Shown here: one piece after another, positions 54,212-62,457 of the stretch
Position numbering within the stretch: the first letter of the stretch is position 1
How the letters are laid out: every line of letters starts with the position of its first letter
Assembly: GCF_900101875.1 (NCBI RefSeq)
Contig: NZ_FNAI01000013.1
Location: 1-64,000 of the forward strand
Source of the DNA: Mucilaginibacter pineti
Lineage (GTDB): Bacteria; Bacteroidota; Bacteroidia; Sphingobacteriales; Sphingobacteriaceae
Direction: 5' to 3'
Length of the DNA stretch: 64,000 bases
Made by a program: the position numbers and the translations under genes
Notes under the pieces: model-generated
What the model was told of the DNA's origin: nothing
What the model saw: the letters and a program-made list of their open reading frames with translations, nothing else
Databases searched by the model: none

Positions 54212-55102
54212 ATGTTATATACGATATGTTCCGAATTATATGAAGATATGGAAATCGCCCTGGGCGTGATCGATGATTCAACTGATACCTACGATCAAAA
54301 GCTCGTCAATTATCTGAACTGTGTCCGTCACTATTTAGCACTGCTCGAGCAATCAATCTCAGACCTTGGATTCCAAGATGATGAGCAAGAGATATACTTT
54401 CACAAATACATCTATCCCCGCTTTAACGCCTGTTATTTTTACCATGCAGAATTAACTCCTATACTTAAAGCTTTGCCAATTGGTACAGATGTCATGATCA
54501 GAGACTATTATATTCAGGAGCTTGGCTACCTTCATCGCGGTTTTAATCTCAATCGCTATCTGTATGAATACTTCCTGGCGGATGACGATGTAAAGGACGA
54601 GCCCTTCTTTTTGCATCGTAATTACTCAGCAGCAGCGCATGCTATGCTACCGGCATTTGCCAATCCAGCCTTTCTGACCAATCAGAGCCTTAGCTTTGCC
54701 AGGTTTATTGCTCACGAGCGCATGCAGCAATTTATAATCAGAAGGCTGCGCTTGCTGTATCAAAATCCTAATGACGTGTTCCTGGCTGGTCTGCTCAAAG
54801 GGAAAAGGCGCAGTTGGGACGGTGATAAGGTTGAACTGATTGAGATCGCCTATGGCATCTACTATACCCGTAGGATGAATGGCGGGGATGCGGATGTAAG
54901 TGATATCATTGAATGGCTGGAGGATAGTTTACAAATCGATTTGAGCCAGGCTTACCGGATCTTCTTGGATATCCGTCGCCGCAAAACGGTGAGTTTTACG
55001 AAATACCTGGACGAAATGCGGGATGCTATAGTTAAGCATATTGAGGAGTCGAACAGGTTTAAGGACAATAGGAAGAGGATTAAGAAAAATGAAGCATTTT
55101 AA
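54212..55102 (+). CDS. rteC: RteC-family regulator of conjugative element transfer
   Basis: This 296-residue RteC-domain protein contains the family landmarks EQEIYFHKYIYPRFNACYFY, YYIQELGYLHRGFNLNRYLY and a C-terminal helical DNA-binding-like part (GIYYTRRMNGGDADVSDIIE, then KTVSFTKYLDEMRDAIVKHI). In CTnDOT RteC activates excision genes. Here it lies 33 kb from the mob/tra genes with a utilisation locus in between. Its presence suggests the element extends at least to this point. It could also be a stand-alone relative. Confidence 0.87.
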   Translation: MLYTICSELYEDMEIALGVIDDSTDTYDQKLVNYLNCVRHYLALLEQSISDLGFQDDEQEIYFHKYIYPRFNACYFYHAELTPILKALPIGTDVMIRDYYIQELGYLHRGFNLNRYLYEYFLADDDVKDEPFFLHRNYSAAAHAMLPAFANPAFLTNQSLSFARFIAHERMQQFIIRRLRLLYQNPNDVFLAGLLKGKRRSWDGDKVELIEIAYGIYYTRRMNGGDADVSDIIEWLEDSLQIDLSQAYRIFLDIRRRKTVSFTKYLDEMRDAIVKHIEESNRFKDNRKRIKKNEAF

Positions 55103-55316
55103 AGGTAAATATTGGTTAGATAGCTGTTTGTCATTCCGGATATATCTGCCACCTAACGAAAAGATTACTGACAAGGTTGGGTCTTCCGTATTCAGCAGAT
55201 GAATTCCAATACATCCATAAGGCTGTTTTTTCCCAGATAGTGTCAGAGGATCGCTCAAATCACCTGTCGTTTTTTATCGTTTGATAAATATTGACTAAGT
55301 TTAGGGCTATTTTTCA

Positions 55317-55898
55317 ATGATGGCCGAAGTCCAGTCTTTTACCGATTATGAGCTTACCGTTCTTTTGAGCGAAGGGAATCACCTGGCTTATACGGTGCTC
55401 TATGAACGCTATTTCGGTGTACTCTACCTTCATGCAAGAAAAAAAATAAAGGATAACGAAGAAGCCAGGGACGCCGTGCAGGATACATTTATCTCTCTGT
55501 GGAGAAACAAGCTCGATCTAGATGCGTCCAAAGGTATCGCACCCTATCTCTATACTGCGCTTCGCAATAGGATTATCGATTTTTTCGCAAAACAGAGCGT
55601 CAACTCCAGGTACGTCAGTTCGTTATCGGAATTTGACCCGCAGAGCTACTGTGTTACTGATTATCTGATCAGAGAGAAACAGCTTATAGAAATAATCGAC
55701 AGGGAAGTTCATCGGTTGCCGTTAAGGATGAAAGAAATTTTCGAGCTCAGCCGTAGGGACCACCTCAGCCACAAAGAGATTGCCGAGCGCCTTGACCTGT
55801 CCGAACACACGGTAAGGACACAGGTTAAGCAGGCCTTGCGCATTCTCAGGCGAAGATTGGGATTCCTGCTTTATATCTATATGATGACACGTTATTAA
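55317..55898 (+). CDS. ECF RNA polymerase sigma factor, locus 2
   Basis: This 193-residue FecI-like sigma factor has region 2 in AYTVLYERYFGVLYLHARKK with EARDAVQDTFISLWRNK, and region 4 in LPLRMKEIFELSRRDHLSHK with EIAERLDLSEHTVRTQVKQA. It pairs with the FecR gene 500 bases downstream. Unusually for such pairs, a broken small gene (55991-56266) lies between them. Confidence 0.9.
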   Translation: MMAEVQSFTDYELTVLLSEGNHLAYTVLYERYFGVLYLHARKKIKDNEEARDAVQDTFISLWRNKLDLDASKGIAPYLYTALRNRIIDFFAKQSVNSRYVSSLSEFDPQSYCVTDYLIREKQLIEIIDREVHRLPLRMKEIFELSRRDHLSHKEIAERLDLSEHTVRTQVKQALRILRRRLGFLLYIYMMTRY

Positions 55899-55990
55899 TG
55901 GCTGTTAAACTATTTGTGATTTTCACTATTTGATGTGACACATTTAGCATCAGCTGACGCGACAATTTATTTTAATAATATATTTGACTC

Positions 55991-56266
55991 ATGAACACCC
56001 TGAAACTCAATGACCAATATACCTTTGCGGTCGAGCGTTATGATCAACGGCTTAGATTGATCGTATCGGATGGCACGGATGAATGGGTTTGCCGGAAAGT
56101 TACTGCAAAAGAACTGACAGCATAGTTAAGTAATGACGAGATTCATCTGTTTAAAGGCCGCCTGCAACTGGACAAAGTGGGCAATGACATCATGGTAAAA
56201 GTAAAAGGAAATGAACTGGGATTGATACATTCCCAGGCTTTGTTACAGTTATCCAACCAAGTTTAG
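55991..56266 (+). pseudogene. Small conserved-looking gene interrupted by an in-frame TAG
   Basis: Read from ATG 55991, a protein-like frame runs MNTLKLNDQYTFAVERYDQR to KVTAKELTA (44 codons), then hits TAG at 56123-56125. It continues in the same frame as LSNDEIHLFKGRLQLDKVGN to HSQALLQLLSNQV-type sequence and a TAG at 56264-56266. Composition on both sides of the stop is equally protein-like, so one point mutation probably broke a 91-residue gene. A sequencing error or readthrough is also possible. Function not recognised. Confidence 0.7.
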
Positions 56267-56397
56267 CTGTCGCGTAAACTTCTGGCGAATCTGTCGCATT
56301 ATCTTCTGCAAAAAAACACTATTATCAAATAAATTTTAATTTTCTATACCCTATACCGCTTAGAAGTCCGTATTGACATTATACAGCAACAGGTATA

Positions 56398-57495
56398 ATG
56401 GACAGACAACAGGCAAAAAAACTTTTGGAAAAGTACATCGCCGGCCGGTGCAGCGATGTGGAAAAGGCTATAGTGGAAAGCTGGTACCTCCAGACCGATT
56501 TCGCCGATGACCTTCCATCACACGGGGAAATTGAAGCGGCCAGGAAACTGACCGCCAAGGCCCTGCCCTCAAAGCGGCTCAGCAAAAGGCTATGGCCCCG
56601 GACTGCAGCCGCCGCGAGCATTGCGATCGCCGTTTCAGCGGCACTTTATTTCGGTCATCCAAACAGGCCGAAGCTTAAGACCGCCTCACTCGATGAGCTG
56701 CGGAATACCATGCCCGTAAGGGACGGTGTTTATTTAAATACCCGGAACGGCCCAACGGTAAATCTTTCAACCGCAAAATATCGGACCATCCGCTTTCCTG
56801 ATGGGTCCGGTGCAAGGGCGTCGGCTGAAAATCTGGACTACACGCTGAAAAATGAAACCTCAACAGTCCATACCCTCACCAACAACAGCGCAGAGCGCTT
56901 TACCGTGACTTTAAACGACGGTACCCGGGCCAGTCTGGATATCGGCTCGTCGATAAGCTACCCGACTGCATTTTCAGGTACGTCCAGGGAAGTGAATGTC
57001 ACGGGACAGACCTACTTTGAGGTTGCACATGACAGTAAGAGGCCTTTCCGGGTCAGAACCAGGGAAACTGTTATCGAGGATATCGGTACAGCCTTCAATA
57101 TCGATGCCTATGGCCCCGAAGTCCTGACTACACTTGTTGAAGGCGCGGCCAGTGTCAGGGCAGCTCATATCAAAACGATATTAAGGCAGGGAGAACAGGC
57201 CAGAAGTACCTCTGCCGGTATAGAGAAGCTCAATGCAGATCTGGAATCCGTAACAGACTGGCTGCAGAACGACATCACTTTTAACCATGAGCTGCTCAAC
57301 AGCATCCTGTTCAGGGTCGGACGGATTTATAACGTCAGCTTTATATGGCAGGAAGACAGTCTTAAAGAACTCCGCTTCAACGGATCTGTTAGCCGCAAGA
57401 AAAAGCTGGCCAACGTGCTGGATTACATCCGTAAAACCGGGCCTGTTGACTTTGTAGCCATTGAGGGAAAGATCAAAGTGGTTAGGAAAAAATAA
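56398..57495 (+). CDS. FecR-family anti-sigma factor, locus 2
   Basis: This 365-residue FecR protein has a cytoplasmic N-terminus (LLEKYIAGRCSDVEKAIVES), a membrane segment near residues 62-82 (LWPRTAAAASIAIAVSAALY), the FecR domain (TLNDGTRASLDIGSSISYPT, TGQTYFEVAHDSKRPFRVRT) and a DUF4974-like C-terminus. It is clearly paralogous to the locus 1 FecR and should relay the state of the downstream SusC to the sigma factor. Confidence 0.93.
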   Translation: MDRQQAKKLLEKYIAGRCSDVEKAIVESWYLQTDFADDLPSHGEIEAARKLTAKALPSKRLSKRLWPRTAAAASIAIAVSAALYFGHPNRPKLKTASLDELRNTMPVRDGVYLNTRNGPTVNLSTAKYRTIRFPDGSGARASAENLDYTLKNETSTVHTLTNNSAERFTVTLNDGTRASLDIGSSISYPTAFSGTSREVNVTGQTYFEVAHDSKRPFRVRTRETVIEDIGTAFNIDAYGPEVLTTLVEGAASVRAAHIKTILRQGEQARSTSAGIEKLNADLESVTDWLQNDITFNHELLNSILFRVGRIYNVSFIWQEDSLKELRFNGSVSRKKKLANVLDYIRKTGPVDFVAIEGKIKVVRKK

Positions 57496-57584
57496 GCTGC
57501 AGTATACCGACTGAGATCCGAACATAAAAACCAAGCCTATAGGTCAAAAAAACAGCAATAGCCAGAGCTGGCAAAAGTACCAAA

Positions 57585-57622
57585 GCAAAAAAAACGCATT
57601 CCGGGTCCGACCCCGGAATGCG
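57585..57622 (-). terminator. Perfect hairpin between fecR and susC, locus 2
   Basis: CGCATTCCGGG (57595-57605) pairs with CCCGGAATGCG (57612-57622) around 6 bases. On the plus strand it is preceded by a run of A, so it has full terminator form on the minus strand; on the plus strand it is a strong stem without a T-run. No minus-strand gene needs it, so an mRNA-processing or attenuation role for fecR-susC is the likelier reading. Confidence 0.5.
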
Positions 57623-57712
57623 CAAAATGTCCGGTACCTTCCCCGGGGCAAGGCCCTGAAGGGAAAAAATAATTCATTTAGACAACGAACCAAAAACCGA
57701 ACAACCAAATTT

Positions 57713-60700
57713 ATGAATTTAAATGTATTGTACATACATGGTGCATCCTATAGGAATGCGCTGCGTAAAATACTCTTAGTGATGAAGATCGCAATTTTCC
57801 TGATGATGATATCGGCCATAGCCATCAGTGCCAAGTCTCTTGCCCAAAGGGTTACCCTTGATGAGAAAAACGCCAGCCTGCAGCGCATACTCCGTGAAAT
57901 CCGGCAGCAGACAGGCTATGATTTTGTGTATGGTGAAGATGTAGTCTCCGCTGCAGGCCCGGTAAGTATCCGAGTCAAAAACATCGGAATTGAACACACC
58001 ATGCAGCTGCTTTTTGACGGAAGGGCTATTGCCTACTCGATAGAAGACAGGACCATCCTACTCACCAGAAAGGAAAGGTCAACGGACCGCAAAAAACAGA
58101 TAGATTTCCGGGGCAGGGTGCTCAATGAGCGCAAAGAGGGGCTCGCGGGGGTAACCATAAAAGTCTCCGATGGATCAAAGTCAACGATCTCGGGGGCAGA
58201 CGGTTCCTTCGAACTCAGATCCATCGACGAAAACTTATCCATATCATTTTCTTATATCGGTTACCAGACCAAAAACGTCCCTGCAAACAGCCTTGACCGG
58301 GTGATCGTTCTGGAAACCAGCAATTCAAAACTCGATGAGGTCCAGATACAGGCTTATGGCATCACCTCACAGCGTCTGGGTACGGGGGATATCGGAACCC
58401 TGAAATCAGCGGCAATCGAAAAGCAGCCCGTGATCAATCCCCTTCAGGCCATCCAGGGCCGGATTGCCGGCGTTGAGATCAGCCAGGAAACAGGCATGCC
58501 CGGCTCGGCGTTCAAAGTGCAGATCAGAGGGCAGAACAGCATTGCCAACGGCAGCGATCCCTTGTATGTCGTGGACGGTGTCCCTTACACGATGGACCTG
58601 TTAATAACCCAGGGACAGGGCCTTTTGGGCGGAAACTCCCAGGGGACGGCCGGTAATGCCCTGAATTACCTGAATATCGGCGAGATCGAAAGCATTGATG
58701 TGCTCAAAGATGCCGACGCGACCTCAATCTATGGAAGCAGGGGTGCCAACGGTGTAATACTGATCACCACGAAAAAAGGCAAAGCAGGGCCTTTGACGGC
58801 CCGGCTGAACATATCGGGCGGTTTTAGTAAAGTTCCCGGCAAACTCGACCTGCTCAATACCCAGGAATATATACAGATGAGAACAGAAGCCCTTGCGAAC
58901 GATAACATCACTCCGGATAATAGCAATGCTTATGATATCCTGCTTTACGATAAGACCAGAAACACGGACTGGCAGGAGGAGATCATTGGCAAAGATGCCA
59001 GCTTCAGCAAAGCGCAGCTCTCGCTGTCGGGCGGAAACGAAACGACCCAATATACTGTCGGCAGCTTTTATAGCCGGCAGGGCACGGTTTTCCGAGGTGA
59101 CTTCTCGGATGTCAACAAAGGTCTCAATTTCAATATCGGCAGCCATTCGGCCGATTCGAAGTTTAGCATGATGCTTTCGGGCTCCTATCTGATCAGCGCA
59201 TCGAAATTGCCCGGAGGTGATCTGACGCGCTACATTTTCCTGCCGCCCAATGCACCCGATATGGTGAAACCGGATAATTCGCTGAACTACACCAATATCC
59301 CGGTCAATTACGTATCGTTTTTGCGCAAAAGCTTCGCAAGGGCTGTAAACAACCTGGTGGGCAATGTTGCCCTTGCCTATCAGGTGATGCCAGGCCTGGA
59401 GATCAGAACCAGCATGGGTTATACAAATATAAGCTTAAATGAAACCCTGCTTACCCCCGGAACGGCCATCAACCAGGCTCTGATCGCTTTTATTCCCAGA
59501 ACGGCAACTTTTACGGACAATAAGTCCTCTTCCTGGATAATCGAGCCACAGATCAATTATTCCAGGACTTATGGCGCGCATAAAATTGCGCTGCTGGCGG
59601 GCATGAGCTTTCAGTCCAACGATGCAGAGGGGGAAATCTTGAACGCTTACGGGTTTACCAGTGATAACCAGCTGCTCAATCCCCAGGCAGCGCCTAACCT
59701 GGAAGTACGCAACCAGGCCAACAGCTACCGCTACGCTGCCGGATTTACCCGCCTGAATTACAACTATAGCGACAAATTTATCCTTAACCTGAGTGCGAGG
59801 CGGGACGGAAGCAGCCGCTTTGGTGCAGAACGCAGGTTCAGCAACTTTGCCTCCGTCGGTTCAGCTTACCTTTTTTCACAGGAAAAATTCATCAGAGACG
59901 GTTTGCCATGGCTTTCTTTCGGAAAACTGCGCGCATCTTACGGCATTACCGGTAATGACCAGATCAGTGACTATCGCTACATGACCCTTTACAGCAATTA
60001 TTTCAGCAGCTATCAGGGCGTGCGGGGCCTGACCCCGGATAACCTTGCCAATCCCGAACTGGCCTGGGAAAAAACAGGAAAATCCGAAATCGGCCTGGAT
60101 CTTGGTTTTTTTAAGGACCGCATCATACTCAGCGCAAACTATTACAGGAACCGTTCCTCAAACCAGCTTTTGGCCTACCCGCTCTCCAGCGTAACCGGAT
60201 TTGAAAGTATCGACGTTAATTTTGGAGCCAAAGTGGAAAACAGGGGACTTGAATTCTCCCTGACCACCAAGAATATTTCGAAAGAACATTTCTCCTGGCA
60301 GACTTCACTTAACCTTTCCAGCAGACGAAACCGTCTGGTTCAGTTTGATGAGCTGGCGAGCAGCTCCTATGCGAGTTACCTGATCATCGGACAACCAGTT
60401 TATATCGGCAAATCCTATGACTACGCCGGTGTCAATCCGGCCACGGGCCTTTATGAATTTTATACTTCGGACGGAAGCAAAAGCAGTACGCCCTCGCCCA
60501 CAACCGATAGAACCTACCTTTTTGACAGGACGCCGGATTTCTCCGGCGGGTTGACAAATAGCATTACCTATCACCGCTTTGACCTTGATTTTACATTCCA
60601 GTTCGTCAAACAACAGGGCAGCATTACGCCTTTTGCCATACCCGGAGTGCTCAACGGTAACCAACCCAGCAGCGTGCTGGACCGCTGGCAAAAACCCGGC

Positions 60701-61009
60701 GATCCGGCAACGGTTCAAAAATTTACGACCGTCTTTGGCAGTGATGCCTATAACAGCTATATGATTTACCAGGGCAGCAGCGGCCTTTTGACCGATGCTT
60801 CTTTCATCAGGCTCAAAAACCTGTCTCTGGGCTATAGCCTGCCTGAAAAATTCCTGAAGAAAATCGGTGTCGGGCAGACCCGTTTGTCCCTTCAGGGCCA
60901 GAACCTGCTCACCATAACAGGCTATAAGGGAAGAGATCCGGAAAATCAGAGCTTCACGAACCTGCCGCCGCTTTTCACCATGACCGCAGGACTACAGGTA
61001 ACATTTTAA
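57713..61009 (+). CDS. SusC/RagA-type TonB-dependent receptor with STN domain, locus 2
   Basis: This 1,098-residue outer-membrane receptor has a signal segment (VMKIAIFLMMISAIAISAKS), an STN domain (LQRILREIRQQTGYDFVYGE), a carboxypeptidase-regulatory-like domain (RVLNERKEGLAGVTIKVSDG), a plug with VLKDADATSIYGSRGANGVI, and a barrel ending in MTAGLQVTF. It is similar to the locus 1 receptor over its whole length, including RSSNQLL and FARVENRG-like barrel strands. It should import a related oligosaccharide. Confidence 0.95.
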   Translation: MNLNVLYIHGASYRNALRKILLVMKIAIFLMMISAIAISAKSLAQRVTLDEKNASLQRILREIRQQTGYDFVYGEDVVSAAGPVSIRVKNIGIEHTMQLLFDGRAIAYSIEDRTILLTRKERSTDRKKQIDFRGRVLNERKEGLAGVTIKVSDGSKSTISGADGSFELRSIDENLSISFSYIGYQTKNVPANSLDRVIVLETSNSKLDEVQIQAYGITSQRLGTGDIGTLKSAAIEKQPVINPLQAIQGRIAGVEISQETGMPGSAFKVQIRGQNSIANGSDPLYVVDGVPYTMDLLITQGQGLLGGNSQGTAGNALNYLNIGEIESIDVLKDADATSIYGSRGANGVILITTKKGKAGPLTARLNISGGFSKVPGKLDLLNTQEYIQMRTEALANDNITPDNSNAYDILLYDKTRNTDWQEEIIGKDASFSKAQLSLSGGNETTQYTVGSFYSRQGTVFRGDFSDVNKGLNFNIGSHSADSKFSMMLSGSYLISASKLPGGDLTRYIFLPPNAPDMVKPDNSLNYTNIPVNYVSFLRKSFARAVNNLVGNVALAYQVMPGLEIRTSMGYTNISLNETLLTPGTAINQALIAFIPRTATFTDNKSSSWIIEPQINYSRTYGAHKIALLAGMSFQSNDAEGEILNAYGFTSDNQLLNPQAAPNLEVRNQANSYRYAAGFTRLNYNYSDKFILNLSARRDGSSRFGAERRFSNFASVGSAYLFSQEKFIRDGLPWLSFGKLRASYGITGNDQISDYRYMTLYSNYFSSYQGVRGLTPDNLANPELAWEKTGKSEIGLDLGFFKDRIILSANYYRNRSSNQLLAYPLSSVTGFESIDVNFGAKVENRGLEFSLTTKNISKEHFSWQTSLNLSSRRNRLVQFDELASSSYASYLIIGQPVYIGKSYDYAGVNPATGLYEFYTSDGSKSSTPSPTTDRTYLFDRTPDFSGGLTNSITYHRFDLDFTFQFVKQQGSITPFAIPGVLNGNQPSSVLDRWQKPGDPATVQKFTTVFGSDAYNSYMIYQGSSGLLTDASFIRLKNLSLGYSLPEKFLKKIGVGQTRLSLQGQNLLTITGYKGRDPENQSFTNLPPLFTMTAGLQVTF

Positions 61010-61019
61010 AATTACAGCG

Positions 61020-62447
61020 ATGAAAAAGAAACTCAACACCATAAAACACATCCTATTCACCCTTTCCGGACTGGCTTTATTTTCCGGACTGGTATCCTGC
61101 AAAAAGTTTGTCGATATCTCTGCTCCGCAGACCCGGCTCGTCCAGGACAACGTCTATGCGGTAGATGCAACAGCAGCAGGGGTCCTGACCGGAATTTATA
61201 CCGGCTTAAACCTGGGCAGCCCCGCAACCGGGCAGTCGGGCATCTCCCTGAGAGCAGGCCTGTCCTCGGATGAGCTGACCTATCAGCAGCAATCCTTCAA
61301 CACCCAGCTGGAGGGGTTTTACCTCAACGCACTCAATGCAAGTGCAACCGACGCTGTACTCTGGCGCGATAGTTATAGATATATCAACATTGCCAATACT
61401 GCGCTGGAAGGGTTAAATTCCTCTACCACCTTGACCCCGGCAGTAAAACAGCAGCTCACCGGGGAGGCTTTATTCCTGCGCGCCTTTCTTCACTTTTACC
61501 TGGTCAATCTTTTTGGCGATGTACCACTGGTCACCTCTTCAGACTACCGGATCAATAACAGCATTTCGCGTTCGCCAACACAGGCGGTGTACGAACAGAT
61601 CCTTTCCGACCTGAAAGCGGCACAGGGCCTGTTGAGCACCGATTACCGGGCGGCCAATATTACCACAGCCACCCTTGACCGCGTGCGCCCGAACCAGGCT
61701 GCCGCTTCCGCCTTACTGGCAAGAGTATATCTTTATCTTGGTGACTGGGCGAATGCGGAGATCCAGTCGGGAACACTCATATCCAACACCTCCACTTATT
61801 CACTTACAGCACTGAACAATGTCTTTCTGACCGAAAGCCGGGAAGCCATCTGGCAACTGGCAGGAGTTGATGAAAACCTGAACACCCTTGAAGGGCAGCT
61901 TTTTATTCTAAACGGCCCCCCGGATTATGATCACCCGGTTTCATTAAGCAATACGCTCTTACAGAGTTTCGAGCCCTCAGATCGGCGAAAAACAGACTGG
62001 ATCGGCCATCTGGACGATAACGGCACCGAGTACTACTACCCCAACAAATACAAAGTTTCCTTCGGGACACCGGTAACCGAACAGCTTACCGTTTTGCGCC
62101 TTGCCGAACAGTACCTGATCCGCGCCGAGGCCCGGGCGCAGCTGGGCAAATTATCCCAGTCCAGGGATGACCTCAATGCGGTGCGTTCCCGGGCAGGACT
62201 GCTCCCGACAGCTGAAAACGACCAACAAAACCTGCTTAAACTGATTTATCACGAACGGCAGGTCGAACTCTTTACCGAATGGGGACACCGCTGGCTGGAC
62301 CTGAAAAGGACCGGTACAGCCGATGCTGTTATGACCACTGCGTCCACAGCCAAGGGAACCAGCTGGAAAACCACCGCGCAGCTTTACCCAATTCCGCAAA
62401 CAGACATAGACCGAGACGCTAACCTTAAACAAAATTCAGGCTACTAA
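61020..62447 (+). CDS. SusD/RagB-family outer-membrane lipoprotein, locus 2
   Basis: This 475-residue lipoprotein has its lipobox Cys in SGLVSCKK. It carries the SusD motifs LTGEALFLRAFLHFYLVNLF, RLAEQYLIRAEARAQLGKL and the C-terminal LKQNSGY. It starts 11 bases after susC and is followed after 10 bases by the GH2 gene, so here the enzyme is in the same transcription unit as the transporter. Confidence 0.95.
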   Translation: MKKKLNTIKHILFTLSGLALFSGLVSCKKFVDISAPQTRLVQDNVYAVDATAAGVLTGIYTGLNLGSPATGQSGISLRAGLSSDELTYQQQSFNTQLEGFYLNALNASATDAVLWRDSYRYINIANTALEGLNSSTTLTPAVKQQLTGEALFLRAFLHFYLVNLFGDVPLVTSSDYRINNSISRSPTQAVYEQILSDLKAAQGLLSTDYRAANITTATLDRVRPNQAAASALLARVYLYLGDWANAEIQSGTLISNTSTYSLTALNNVFLTESREAIWQLAGVDENLNTLEGQLFILNGPPDYDHPVSLSNTLLQSFEPSDRRKTDWIGHLDDNGTEYYYPNKYKVSFGTPVTEQLTVLRLAEQYLIRAEARAQLGKLSQSRDDLNAVRSRAGLLPTAENDQQNLLKLIYHERQVELFTEWGHRWLDLKRTGTADAVMTTASTAKGTSWKTTAQLYPIPQTDIDRDANLKQNSGY

Positions 62448-62457
62448 ACGATAAAAC

